Both the position numbers and the translations under genes were made by a program. Source: JBBRHQ01 sp963840235 (GTDB lineage Bacteria; Actinomycetota; Thermoleophilia; Solirubrobacterales; 70-9). Taken from it: a stretch of 64,000 nt of DNA. Positions within the stretch are counted from its first letter, which is position 1. The number at the start of each line of letters is the position of its first letter. This document shows, in pieces, positions 34,689 through 43,067 of the stretch. Under the pieces are notes generated by a model that saw only the letters and a list, made by a program, of their open reading frames with translations, was not told the origin of the DNA and did no database searches. The stretch spans positions 62,001 to 126,000 of the forward strand of contig CAWIYC010000001.1 of NCBI GenBank assembly GCA_963840235.1, in the 5' to 3' direction.

Positions 34689-34797
34689 GTCTTGTCGGCG
34701 GGAGAATCAACCGGTTGGGTACGGCGCAGAGCCTGCCAGCCGCGAGGGGGTTTCGCGGCGTAACCCGTCGCAAACGGCTGGTGAAAGGGGGAAGGGT
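34689..34797 (+). promoter_or_regulatory. Structured leader ahead of the DUF6351 gene (class not recognised)
   Basis: Two mutually exclusive helices can be drawn. GCCGCGA (34739-34745) pairs with TCGCGGC (34753-34759); alternatively CCAGCCG (34736-34742) pairs with CGGCTGG (34775-34781). GGGTACG/CGTAACCC offers a further outer stem. A purine-rich ribosome binding site (AAAGGGGGAAGG) follows. Competition between stems is what riboswitch or attenuator leaders show, but the sequence fits no class I know. Confidence 0.4.
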
Positions 34798-37700
34798 GTG
34801 AGCATCTCGATCAGGCGTTCGCCGCGTAGCTGCGCAAAGGGCATCGCAGCCATCGCCCTCCTGGCTCTCGGGTTGATCGCGGTACCCGTGCTCCCGGCCC
34901 CGGGTATTGCCGAAACCGCGCTGGCCAGCGGCTCTGACCAACTCAGCCTGCGGGTTCTGTCCGCCCGGCCCGACATGGTCAGCGACGCCGACGCGTTGGT
35001 GCAGGTGGACGTGCCCTCAAGCGCAGATCCCGGCAGGCTCACGGTGAGCGTCAACGGCAGCGACCGTACCTCGAGCTTCCAGCCGGTGGGGGGCGATCAA
35101 CGCCGGCGTCGGGCCCTGATCGGCGGCCTCTCGGCGGGTCCGAACACCGTCCGGGCGACGCTGAGCGGACAACCCACGGCAACCCTGATGCTGGTGAATC
35201 ATCCGCGCCAGGGCCCGATCTTCTCTGGCCCCCGGCAGACGCCGTACGTCTGCACTACGGCCAGCGGTGGCCTCGGCTCGCCAACGGACAGCGACACCTG
35301 CTCCGTCCCGACCCAGGTCTCCTACTACTACAAGTCAACCGACGGCACCTTCCATGCGCTCGCCAACCCGGCGAGCCGACCAGCCGACCTGGCCCAGACG
35401 ACCACCCGCGACGGCGAGACCGTCGACTATGTCGTCCGGCTCGAGTCGGGCGTGATCGACCGCTCGATCTACCGCTGGGCGGTGCTGGCGCCCGGGGGAG
35501 TCACCGCCGACGGCTGGAACCATCGGCTGATCTACTTCTACGGCGGCGGCTGCTCGGCCGGGCACCAGCAGGGCGTCGCCGACGCTGACAGCGTGCTCGA
35601 CGACCGCATGCTCTCCCGCGGCTACTCGGTCGTTGGCTCCAGCCTCAACGTCCTCAACACCGCCTGCAACGACATGCTCTCGGCTGAGGCCACCTCGATG
35701 ATCAAGGAGCACGTGATCGAGAGCCTCGGCGAGCCGCCCGCCTGGACGATGGGCTGGGGGAGCTCCGGCGGCTCGGTCCAGATCCAGATGATCGCCCAGA
35801 ACTACCCGGGCCTGCTCGACGGAATCGTGCCGGGGGCCAGCTTCCCCGACAACTCCGCCTCCGACTACCCGGACTGCAGACTCCTCGTCAACTACTTCGG
35901 CACCGCCCAGGGCTCCGCCCTGACCAACGCCCAGCGGAGCGCGATCACCGGGCTCAGCAACGCCAACGGCTGCAACGCGCTCAACAACGGGGCCGATGTC
36001 GTCCGTGCCAGCGAGGGCTGCATTGAGGGCGTCGTCGGCGTGGCGAACATCTTCGACCCGGTGACCAATCCGGGCGGTGCGCGCTGCACGATCTGGGACA
36101 GCATGGTCAACGTCTACGGCACCGATCCCGCCACCGGCTACGCCCGTCGCACACTCGACAACGTCGGCGTCCAGTACGGCCTCGCGGCCCTGCAGGAGGG
36201 GGCGATCAGCGTCGATCAGTTCCTCGACCTGAACGAGAAGATAGGTGGATTCGACAACAACGGCGACCCCAGAACGCAGCGCTCGGTGGCGGATACCGCC
36301 GCACTGGCGACGGTCTACCGGACGGGGCGCATCAACCAGGGGGCGGGAGGCTACCCCGATGTCCCGGTGATCGACGTGCGCAACTACTCCGACAACAGCG
36401 TCGACGTTCACCAGTACCTCAATACCTTCCGCATGCGCGCCCGCCTCGACCGCTTCGGCGGCGACCACGACAACCAGGTGATGCTGCGGGCGATGGGCGG
36501 AACGAACGTGAACCGGATGCTGGACACGGCCATCAACACGATGGGCACCTGGCTCGACAGCATCGGGGGCGACGGCTCCGCCGCTCCGAAGAGCGAGAAG
36601 GTGGTCTCAGACAGGCCGTCGAACGCGGTCGACGCCTGCTGGATCGGGGGCAATCGCATCGACGAGCCGACATCGCTGAACGGCACAGGCCCCTGCTCGA
36701 CCACCTACCCGGCGCACAGCCTTCCCGCAAACCGGGCGGGCAAGCCGGTGGACTCGATCGTCGCCAAGTGCCGGCTGGCGCCGGTGGACTTCGGCGGCTA
36801 TCCGGCGATGTCAGCGGTTCAGCAGAGCCGGCTGCGGGCGATCTTCCCCGGCGGCGTCTGCGATTTCTCGCAGGCTGGCGTCGAGGAGCAGACCGTGGCG
36901 CGAACCTGGCTCACGTTTGCCGCCGGCACCGCCTCGGACACCACGCCCCCAGACACCACCCTCTCCTCCGGTCCGGTCGCGACGGGGGCTCCCGCCACGG
37001 TCGAGTTCGGCTTCTCCGGCAACGAGATGGGGGTCCGCTTCCACTGCAGCATCGACGGCTCGGCATTCTCCGCCTGCGAGTCGCCGCACACGGTCGGCCC
37101 ACTGGGCAGCGGCCCGCACTCGTTCAGGGTGGCGGCGATCGACCCGGCGGGCAACACCGATTCGACGCCGGCCACGTCGACCTTCTCCGTCGGGGCGGAC
37201 TCGCCCCCGGCGGTGTTCCTCGTCAGCCCATCCGAGGGCGCGACCGGGGTCGGGCGGACGGCGCCGATCGTGGCGATTTTCGACGAGGCGATGGACAAGC
37301 CGTCGGCCGAAAGCGCCTTCTCGCTGAAGCGGACAAGTGATGGCGCTGCGGTGAGCGGGAGCCTTGGCTGGTACGGCAACGCCCTGATCTTCGTTCCCAA
37401 CTCGCCTCTCGCCGGCGGCAGCGGCTATACCGCCGCCGTCGGCACCGGGGCGCGGGACTCCGCCGGGAATCCGCTGGCCGCGCCCAAGAGCTGGCAGTTC
37501 ACGACGGCGACCCAGCCGCTGATCGCGCGGCGTGGTGCCGGGCGAGAGCGCCACCGAGGTCCTGCCGAACGGCGTCGTCGTCGTCGCCTTCGACATGGCG
37601 ATGGACAAGCCCTCGGCGCAATCGGCGTTCTCGCTGAAGCGCACCAGCGACGGTGCTCCTGTGAGCGGGAGCCTCGGCTGGTACGGCAACGCCCTGATCT

Positions 37701-37917
37701 TCAAGCCCAGCGCCGACCTTGCCGGTGGGACCCAATACACAGGCACGGTGTCGACCGCGGCGAGGGATCTTGCCGGGCACCCGTTGCCGGCGGCGAAGAC
37801 TTGGCGGTTCACGACCACCAGCCGGCCGATCATCGATCTGGTTTACCCGACCGACGGCAGCACCGGCGTACCCCGGACCTCAGTCGCACTAGCCGTCTTC
37901 AACAAACCCATGGATAA
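34798..37917 (+). CDS. Secreted DUF6351 protein (alpha/beta-hydrolase-like) with C-terminal Ig-like repeats; frameshifted near the end
   Basis: The GTG start follows AAAGGGGGAAGG. A signal peptide (IAAIALLALGLIAVPVLPAP) is followed by a beta domain and a large hydrolase-like domain of the DUF6351 type: LIYFYGGGCSAGHQQG, SRGYSVVGSSLNVLNTACND, and nucleophile elbow GWGSSGGSVQ. HDNQV near residue 560 may supply the His. After about residue 715 come Ig-like domains (DTTLSSGP..., FRVAAIDPAGNTDS, then Big_5-type DEAMDKPSAESAFSLKRTSD). At 37529-37530 one extra base shifts the frame, and the last 130 codons as written are nonsense; the true continuation is the next entry. Corrected length is 1,111 residues. 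Extracellular esterase activity is inferred. Confidence 0.85.
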   Translation: MSISIRRSPRSCAKGIAAIALLALGLIAVPVLPAPGIAETALASGSDQLSLRVLSARPDMVSDADALVQVDVPSSADPGRLTVSVNGSDRTSSFQPVGGDQRRRRALIGGLSAGPNTVRATLSGQPTATLMLVNHPRQGPIFSGPRQTPYVCTTASGGLGSPTDSDTCSVPTQVSYYYKSTDGTFHALANPASRPADLAQTTTRDGETVDYVVRLESGVIDRSIYRWAVLAPGGVTADGWNHRLIYFYGGGCSAGHQQGVADADSVLDDRMLSRGYSVVGSSLNVLNTACNDMLSAEATSMIKEHVIESLGEPPAWTMGWGSSGGSVQIQMIAQNYPGLLDGIVPGASFPDNSASDYPDCRLLVNYFGTAQGSALTNAQRSAITGLSNANGCNALNNGADVVRASEGCIEGVVGVANIFDPVTNPGGARCTIWDSMVNVYGTDPATGYARRTLDNVGVQYGLAALQEGAISVDQFLDLNEKIGGFDNNGDPRTQRSVADTAALATVYRTGRINQGAGGYPDVPVIDVRNYSDNSVDVHQYLNTFRMRARLDRFGGDHDNQVMLRAMGGTNVNRMLDTAINTMGTWLDSIGGDGSAAPKSEKVVSDRPSNAVDACWIGGNRIDEPTSLNGTGPCSTTYPAHSLPANRAGKPVDSIVAKCRLAPVDFGGYPAMSAVQQSRLRAIFPGGVCDFSQAGVEEQTVARTWLTFAAGTASDTTPPDTTLSSGPVATGAPATVEFGFSGNEMGVRFHCSIDGSAFSACESPHTVGPLGSGPHSFRVAAIDPAGNTDSTPATSTFSVGADSPPAVFLVSPSEGATGVGRTAPIVAIFDEAMDKPSAESAFSLKRTSDGAAVSGSLGWYGNALIFVPNSPLAGGSGYTAAVGTGARDSAGNPLAAPKSWQFTTATQPLIARRGAGRERHRGPAERRRRRRLRHGDGQALGAIGVLAEAHQRRCSCEREPRLVRQRPDLQAQRRPCRWDPIHRHGVDRGEGSCRAPVAGGEDLAVHDHQPADHRSGLPDRRQHRRTPDLSRTSRLQQTHG

Positions 37918-38134
37918 GCCGTCTGCGGAGAGTGCCTTCTCCCTGAAGCGCACTAGCGACGGCGCCCCGGTCAGCGGCAGCCTCGTCTGGTGGGGCAACA
38001 TCCTCATCTTCACCCCAAGCTCGCCGCTTGCAGCGAACACCAAGTACACCGCCGCGGTCGCCGGAACGGCACGTGACCTCGTCGGCAATACGTTGGCGAA
38101 TCCCACTAGCTGGCGCTACACGACTGGGAGTTGA
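37532..38134 (+). pseudogene. Displaced C-terminal Ig-like repeats of the DUF6351 protein
   Basis: This frame carries two further copies of the repeat seen just upstream (MDKPSAQSAFSLKRTSD...GSLGWYGNALIF and MDKPSAESAFSLKRTSD...GSLVWWGNILIF) and ends SWRYTTGS. It has no ribosome binding site or signal peptide of its own. Dropping one G from GG at 37529-37530 joins it in frame to the preceding gene through ...QPLIARVVPGESATEV. Confidence 0.85.
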
Positions 38135-38237
38135 GAGGGCGCGGATCCGACTGACTGCCTGGGATGCGGTTTGACCTGGACGCCCGGCACCCCGGGCCTC
38201 TCAGCCAGTGGTACTGAAGAGGAGGACACTGCAGTCG

Positions 38238-38396
38238 ATGCCCGCGGGAGTCCTCGCCATCGGTCGACATCTGCTCTTTCGCGAGATAGGCAACGGCGGC
38301 TGGATCCTGATCGTGGCCCTGGTCGCGGTCTTCCTGCTGATCCGGTACTGGCCGGCGATCGCGGATGCCGTTGAGAGGAAATGGCGCTCGAAATGA
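38238..38396 (+). CDS. Small single-pass membrane protein
   Basis: A 52-residue frame, MPAGVLAIGRHLLFREIGNG then a clear membrane helix (WILIVALVAVFLLIRYW) and a charged tail. GGAGG lies 12 bases ahead of the ATG, a slightly long spacing. It is short and has no known family; the hydrophobic profile and upstream Shine-Dalgarno support it. It sits after the DUF6351 gene, possibly in the same transcript. Confidence 0.5.
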   Translation: MPAGVLAIGRHLLFREIGNGGWILIVALVAVFLLIRYWPAIADAVERKWRSK

Positions 38397-38442
38397 CGAC
38401 CTCGACCCACATCCGGGTCAAGGTCAGACGGCATCGCAAGCC

Positions 38443-38628
38443 CTAGGCGGCCGCGTTCGTGGCCTCCTCGAGCCAGGGCGCCGGCTCGGCCCGCGCCTCG
38501 CGCACCGAGAGCTGTTTGCCGCAGCGTTCGCAGATGCGACGGTCGTTGACGCGGCCGCCGCAGCCCTTGTGCACGATCCTCAGCGGCGGCCCCTGCGGCG
38601 CGGGCACGTGGCGATCGCCCCAGCCCAT
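38443..38628 (-). CDS. Small zinc-ribbon protein
   Basis: A 61-residue frame. The metal site is drawn by IVHKGCGGRVNDRRICERCG: His and Cys spaced H-x2-C, then C-x2-C nine residues later. The ribbon resembles the C-terminal tail found on some actinobacterial HxlR-type regulators, without the DNA-binding part. It starts 37 bases after the SDR stop and is probably cotranscribed with it. Function is unknown. Confidence 0.5.
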   Translation of the reverse strand: MGWGDRHVPAPQGPPLRIVHKGCGGRVNDRRICERCGKQLSVREARAEPAPWLEEATNAAA

Positions 38629-38664
38629 CAGCGCAACCTCGACCCTGCTGATCTCGGCGGCTAG

Positions 38665-39420
38665 CTAGGCCATGGTCAGCCCGCCGCTGACCGAGAGGGT
38701 CTGACCGGTGATGAAGCCGGCGCGCTCCGAGGCCAGGAAGGCGACGGCTGCGGCCACGTCCTCGGGCTCGCCCAACCGCCGCATCGGCACCGCGCGCTCC
38801 AGCGAGGCGATCAGCTTCTCGCCCTTGCCCCCGGCCGCGGCCATCTCTTCCAGCAGCGGCGTCCGGGTCGGTCCGGGGCAGACGGTGTTGGCCGTCACGC
38901 CCGCCCCGGCGGCCTCGCGCGCAACCGTCTTGGTGAAGGCGATCACGCCGCCCTTGGCACCGGAGTAGACCGACTCCAGCGAGGACCCCACCCTGCCCGC
39001 GTCGGAGCCGATGTTGACGATCCGCCCCCAACGGCGCTCGACCATCCCCCCGAGCACCGCCCGCGTCAGGCGCAGGCACCCCTTGAAGTTGATCTCGATC
39101 ACGCGGTCCCAGAAGGCCTCGTCGGTTTCGAGGAAGGGGACGAGCTGATCCCAGCCGGCGTTGTTGACCAGCACGTCCACTGGCCCGAGCGCGGTGCCGA
39201 CCCGCTCGACCGCCGCCTCCACCGATGCCGCCTCGGTTATGTCGAGCTCGACCGCCATCCCGCGGCCCCCGCTCTCCTCGATCGCCGCCGCTGTCGCCGT
39301 GGCCGCGTCGCTGTTGAGGTCGCCGATCGCCACCGAGCGGCCGTCGGCCGCGAGCGCGAGCGAGATCGCGCGGCCAATGCCGCCTCCGCCGCCGGTGACC
39401 AGGGCAACACGATCGTCCAA
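38665..39420 (-). CDS. badH: SDR dehydrogenase close to 2-hydroxycyclohexanecarboxyl-CoA dehydrogenase (BadH)
   Basis: A 251-residue classical SDR. The cofactor motif is VTGGGGGIGRAIS, NNAGWDQLVPF follows strand 4, and the active site has Ser (NIGSDAGRVGSS) and Y-x-x-x-K (VYSGAKGG). NNAGWD, the MVERRWGRIVNI stretch and the C-terminus GFITGQTLSVSGGLTMA match BadH of Rhodopseudomonas palustris as I remember it. BadH oxidises 2-hydroxycyclohexanecarboxyl-CoA to the 2-keto form. The divergent BadI-like gene 46 bases away supports the call; a general 3-oxoacyl reductase is the alternative. Confidence 0.72.
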   Translation of the reverse strand: MDDRVALVTGGGGGIGRAISLALAADGRSVAIGDLNSDAATATAAAIEESGGRGMAVELDITEAASVEAAVERVGTALGPVDVLVNNAGWDQLVPFLETDEAFWDRVIEINFKGCLRLTRAVLGGMVERRWGRIVNIGSDAGRVGSSLESVYSGAKGGVIAFTKTVAREAAGAGVTANTVCPGPTRTPLLEEMAAAGGKGEKLIASLERAVPMRRLGEPEDVAAAVAFLASERAGFITGQTLSVSGGLTMA

Positions 39421-39466
39421 GGCCGAAATAGCCTAGCCCGGCCAACGCGACAGAAAGAGGAGAGAG

Positions 39467-40306
39467 ATGGATGAGTTGACCGACGTGCGCTTCGAGGTCG
39501 AGAACGGCCTGGCCTGGATCACGATCGAGCGTCCCGAGCGGATGAACGCCTTCCGCGCCCGCACGGTGGACGAGCTGATCCGCTGCTTCAAGCGGGCATG
39601 GGCCGACCCCGTCGTCGGCGTCATCTGCCTCACCGGCGCGGGTGAGAGGGCCTTCTGCAGCGGCGGCGATCAGAAGCAGCGCGCCGAGAGTGGCGACTAC
39701 GGGCCCTCCGAGTCGGGGCTGTTCGAGGTCGAGTACCTGCACCGGGTGATCCGCGAGGTCCCGAAGCCGGTGATCGCGGCGGTCAACGGCTACGCCATCG
39801 GCGGTGGCCACGTCCTCCACGTCATCTGCGACCTGACTATCGCCGCCGATAGCGCGGTCTTCGGCCAGACCGGGCCACGGGTGGGCTCCTTCGACGCCGG
39901 TTTCGGCTCGAACTACCTCGCCCGCGTCGTCGGCGAGAAGCGGGCCCGCGAGATCTGGTTCCTCTGCCGTCGCTACGACGCCGAAACGGCTGAGCGCTGG
40001 GGGCTGGTCAACAGGGTGGTGCCGGCGGCCGACCTGCGGGCCGAGGTGAGGAAGTGGGCAGACGAGATCCTCGCCCTCAGCCCGACCGCCCTGCGCTTCC
40101 TCAAGCAGTCCTTCAACGCAGACACCGAGCACCTCGCCGGCCTCGGACAGCTCGCCTTCACCGGGCTCGAGCTGTTCGTGGACTCCGACGAGGCGGCCGA
40201 GGGGCATGAATGCCTTCAACGAGAAGCGGGAGCCCGACTTCGCTCCCTACCGCGCCCGGGCGTCGGCCTGACCGGGCACCGCCGGCTCGCGGTCAGCGCC
40301 AGGTGA
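39467..40306 (+). CDS. badI: Crotonase-family 2-ketocyclohexanecarboxyl-CoA hydrolase (BadI-like), end probably frameshifted
   Basis: A crotonase-fold enzyme. FCSGGDQKQRAESGDYGPSE, VPKPVIAAVNGYAIGGGHVL and VFGQTGPRVGSFDAGFGSNY match the BadI/MenB branch, in which ring cleavage or Dieckmann chemistry occurs. REIWFLCRRYDAETAERWGL and FNADTEHLAG are also family blocks. As written it ends in odd sequence at 40306 and overlaps the next gene. Removing one G from GGGG at 40201-40204 gives EGMNAFNEKREPDFAPYRARASA and a stop at 40271 (267 residues), like BadI. RBS AGGAGAGAG. Expected role: hydrolytic ring opening to pimelyl-CoA. Confidence 0.8.
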   Translation: MDELTDVRFEVENGLAWITIERPERMNAFRARTVDELIRCFKRAWADPVVGVICLTGAGERAFCSGGDQKQRAESGDYGPSESGLFEVEYLHRVIREVPKPVIAAVNGYAIGGGHVLHVICDLTIAADSAVFGQTGPRVGSFDAGFGSNYLARVVGEKRAREIWFLCRRYDAETAERWGLVNRVVPAADLRAEVRKWADEILALSPTALRFLKQSFNADTEHLAGLGQLAFTGLELFVDSDEAAEGHECLQREAGARLRSLPRPGVGLTGHRRLAVSAR

Positions 40307-43025
40307 CCGCCCAGTCCGCCGGCCGCCCCGGCTGCGCCGGCAGCCCGAAGACGACGAGGCCCCCCGCCCGGTGATGGGCGACGCGGCGGCCTTCGGCCCA
40401 GGCCGTGACGCGGCGGGCGCGGCGGGGCACCCCGCCGACCCGCAGCAGGAGCCGCTCGCGGGCTTCGACCCGCAGGTAGCCGCGCAGTCGGCTGGACCCT
40501 CGTTCGACTCCGACCCGCGGCAGCCGCAGCGAGAACCGGCGCAGGTGTGGGGTGATGCGGAAGCCGTGCTCGGTGGCGCTGACGCCGGCGAGGTTGATCG
40601 CGTTCATCACCATCCAGGTCGGTTGTTCGGTGATCTGCCCGTCGTAGTCCGAGTAGAGACCGACCCCGCAGTTCGCGGGCCTGCTCGCGTAGAAGGCGTT
40701 GCAGGCGTCGTCGACCGAGATCGTTCCCCCCCAGTGGCGGGGGAAGGCCCGGGCGTGGGCGGCGAGGGTGTTGCGCGTGTACTCGCTCCAGGCGTAGCCG
40801 GCGGCGTGGGGGACGGTGCCGTCGAGGCTGGCCAGGGCCCAGGTCAACCAGCCGTTGACGTCGTACCAGACGCCGCCCACGTACTGGGAGGAGCCGTCGA
40901 AGGCGACCGCGCTCGGCGGCTCGGTGACGGCAGGGTCGCTCCTTGCGGGGGACTGCGCCGAGCCGATCCGGGCCGGTCCGTTCAGCGACGGGGGCGCGCC
41001 GACGCCGGTGAGGAAGCGGCGGATGTTTGCGACCAGGGTCCTCGCCCGGGGCTGCGTGGGAACACCGGCGAGGATCGCCCACGGCTGGGGCTCGCCGAAG
41101 ATCGCCCCGTCGCCGATCTGCACGCCTGCCGGCGTGTATCCACGCGAGTACCAGCCGCGCCCCGTCCACTCGCGCCGGACCACCCGGCGCAGCTCGGCGC
41201 CTCGCTCCCGCAGCTTGCGGGCGAAGGCGCTGTCGCCGCGCAGCCGGGCGAGCTCCGCCAGGCGCGGGTAGGCGTAGGCCAGCTGGTCGGCGACCAGCAT
41301 CGACTCGCCCATGTTGAGGAATATGGCCGAGAAGTCCGACCAGTCGCCGTTGCTGCCGGCGAGGTAGCCGCCGTGCGGGCCCCGCAGCGACTCCTGGTGG
41401 CGAAAGGCGATCTTGAGGTGCTGCCAGGCGCTGACCCGCCTGGCGCTGTCCTCGAAGGGCAGCTTCTCGGAGAAGAACGGGAGGTCGCGCGAGCCCAGTC
41501 CGTATTCGGCCGCGGCCAGCAGCAGCCAGAAGTCGAGGTCGACGGACGTTCCCAGCTGGTTGTAGGGCTCGCACAGAGGGCCGCTGCCGTAGGGGATCCC
41601 GCCGCCCACCCGCGACTGCAGGCCGATCGAGTAGCGGAGGATCTCGCGGGCCATCGCCGGCTCGGCGTAGACCAGCGGGAGCAAGTAGTGCAGCCAGCTG
41701 CGCGAGCCGAGGTTGGCGCCGCCCGAGTACTGGTAGTAGCCGCCCTGGGTGACCGTGTGGTGGCCGCACGCCTCCTCGTAGACCGAGGCCGAGCGCAGAA
41801 TGTAGGCGTCCCACTGAAGCTCGCGCCCAACCCACGCCTTGCCCGGGCCGAACCGGGCCCGTGGCAGCCAGGCCGACCACCGGCGCTCGCTGGCCCGGAG
41901 GGGATCGGGCGCGCGGCGGTACCTGGAGACGATGCCGCCGATCTGGCGCGGGTGTGCGATGCCGTAGGCGTAGCGGAGGGTGACCGATTGCCCAGGTTCC
42001 AATCGCAGGGGAGAGCGAAAGGCGAAGAGCGCCTTGCCGATCGCGCCGGTGGCCGAGGGCGGGGCGATCGAGCCGCTGAGCCGGTCCGCGGCCACCTCGG
42101 CCGGAGCCGCCCGGCTCCCCGCGCCGAAGAACTTCGACGCCGAGGTTTCATGTCCGTGCACCGGCCCGCGCAGGGCGGCGGCGAAGATGCTGAGTGGGCG
42201 CGCGTCGCCGCTCTCACCGGCGGCCTGGGCCACGCTCAGCGTCCGCGTCCGTGCGCTCCAGCCCGGCGCGGCCGTGCCGCGGTGGCGCTGGTTGAACTGG
42301 TCAAAGGGGTTTACGTCCCAGTACTCGAACCACGACACCCGTCTCGTGCGCCGGCCGGCGTTGCGGATGACGACGTCGTGCAGGAGCAGCGGGTCGTCGC
42401 CGAAGGGGGTGTAGGTGTTCTCGCGGACCTCCAGCCCGCCTGCCCTCAGCCGGCGCTCGTAGTAGCCGACCCCGAAGCGGCGCCCGGTCGCGGACCCGGC
42501 GGGGCGGTCGAGGTGCAGTGTGCTCAGAACCTCGCCGCCGGTGTTGAGGTATCCGTAGCCCCCGGCGTAATGCCGTTCGGCCGGCTCGTAGCGGTTGGCC
42601 CACTGCGCCAGCCGGTCCTGGCTCCAGAGCTGGGTGTAGCCGTGGTTGTAGGCGGCGGCGACGATGTGGTCGTTGCCGAGCTGGTGCTGGGCGGCGGTGT
42701 CGCCGCCAAGCTCCGGCTGCGCGGCCCAGGGCACCACCTCCTCGTCGATCCCGTAGCGGTAGGCGGGGAGTCCGAAGCGGTCCACGGTCCAGCGCCCGAA
42801 GGCACCGCTTCCGTAGGCGGAGGCGATCGCCGCGGGGCTGTGGTCAGCCGATAGCGGCGGAGGGGACGAGGCGCCCGCGGCTGCTGCCGTGCCGGCGGCC
42901 GGCCCCGGTGTCGCCACCAGCGCCAGCGCTGCGGCAATCAGCGTGCCGACCCGCCCACCCCAGGTCGCTCCCCGAAACATCAGGGCCAACCTAGCAAGCG
43001 TCTTCAGCGGCGCGTGGCTGCCCAT
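40293..43025 (-). CDS. Secreted GH94/GH36-type carbohydrate-active enzyme
   Basis: A 910-residue protein with an N-terminal signal/anchor (about 16-48). The N-terminal beta-sandwich (YGYLNTGGEVLSTLHLDRP, VRENTYTPFGDDPLLLHDVV) and a long (alpha/alpha)6 barrel (SWLHYLLPLVYAEPAMAREI, AGSNGDWSDFSAIFLNMGES, GGVWYDVNGWLTWALA) resemble cellobiose/chitobiose phosphorylase relatives. The Asp in GSNGDWSD lies where GH94 enzymes keep the acid. Export is unusual for a phosphorylase, so a secreted hydrolase, or a cyclic-glucan-type activity, is also possible. The start could also be ATG 42980. Confidence 0.78.
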   Translation of the reverse strand: MGSHAPLKTLARLALMFRGATWGGRVGTLIAAALALVATPGPAAGTAAAAGASSPPPLSADHSPAAIASAYGSGAFGRWTVDRFGLPAYRYGIDEEVVPWAAQPELGGDTAAQHQLGNDHIVAAAYNHGYTQLWSQDRLAQWANRYEPAERHYAGGYGYLNTGGEVLSTLHLDRPAGSATGRRFGVGYYERRLRAGGLEVRENTYTPFGDDPLLLHDVVIRNAGRRTRRVSWFEYWDVNPFDQFNQRHRGTAAPGWSARTRTLSVAQAAGESGDARPLSIFAAALRGPVHGHETSASKFFGAGSRAAPAEVAADRLSGSIAPPSATGAIGKALFAFRSPLRLEPGQSVTLRYAYGIAHPRQIGGIVSRYRRAPDPLRASERRWSAWLPRARFGPGKAWVGRELQWDAYILRSASVYEEACGHHTVTQGGYYQYSGGANLGSRSWLHYLLPLVYAEPAMAREILRYSIGLQSRVGGGIPYGSGPLCEPYNQLGTSVDLDFWLLLAAAEYGLGSRDLPFFSEKLPFEDSARRVSAWQHLKIAFRHQESLRGPHGGYLAGSNGDWSDFSAIFLNMGESMLVADQLAYAYPRLAELARLRGDSAFARKLRERGAELRRVVRREWTGRGWYSRGYTPAGVQIGDGAIFGEPQPWAILAGVPTQPRARTLVANIRRFLTGVGAPPSLNGPARIGSAQSPARSDPAVTEPPSAVAFDGSSQYVGGVWYDVNGWLTWALASLDGTVPHAAGYAWSEYTRNTLAAHARAFPRHWGGTISVDDACNAFYASRPANCGVGLYSDYDGQITEQPTWMVMNAINLAGVSATEHGFRITPHLRRFSLRLPRVGVERGSSRLRGYLRVEARERLLLRVGGVPRRARRVTAWAEGRRVAHHRAGGLVVFGLPAQPGRPADWAVTWR

Positions 43026-43067
43026 GTCCGACCGCGGTGCCGACGGTCCCGGGGCCGGACCCGGGGC

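Noticed and set aside
34689..34797. Assignment of the DUF6351 leader to a known riboswitch class (c-di-GMP-I or c-di-AMP)
   Set aside because: Only short fragments resemble those consensus sequences, and the order of elements is wrong; left as unclassified.
38201..40219. 672-codon reverse frame covering the zinc-ribbon, BadH and BadI region
   Set aside because: No recognisable domain; both badH-like and badI-like frames explain the DNA far better.
40371..42854. 827-codon forward frame antisense to the GH94-like gene
   Set aside because: Low-complexity shadow sequence (Val/Arg/Asp-rich). The reverse-strand reading has clear glycoside-hydrolase motifs and a signal peptide.
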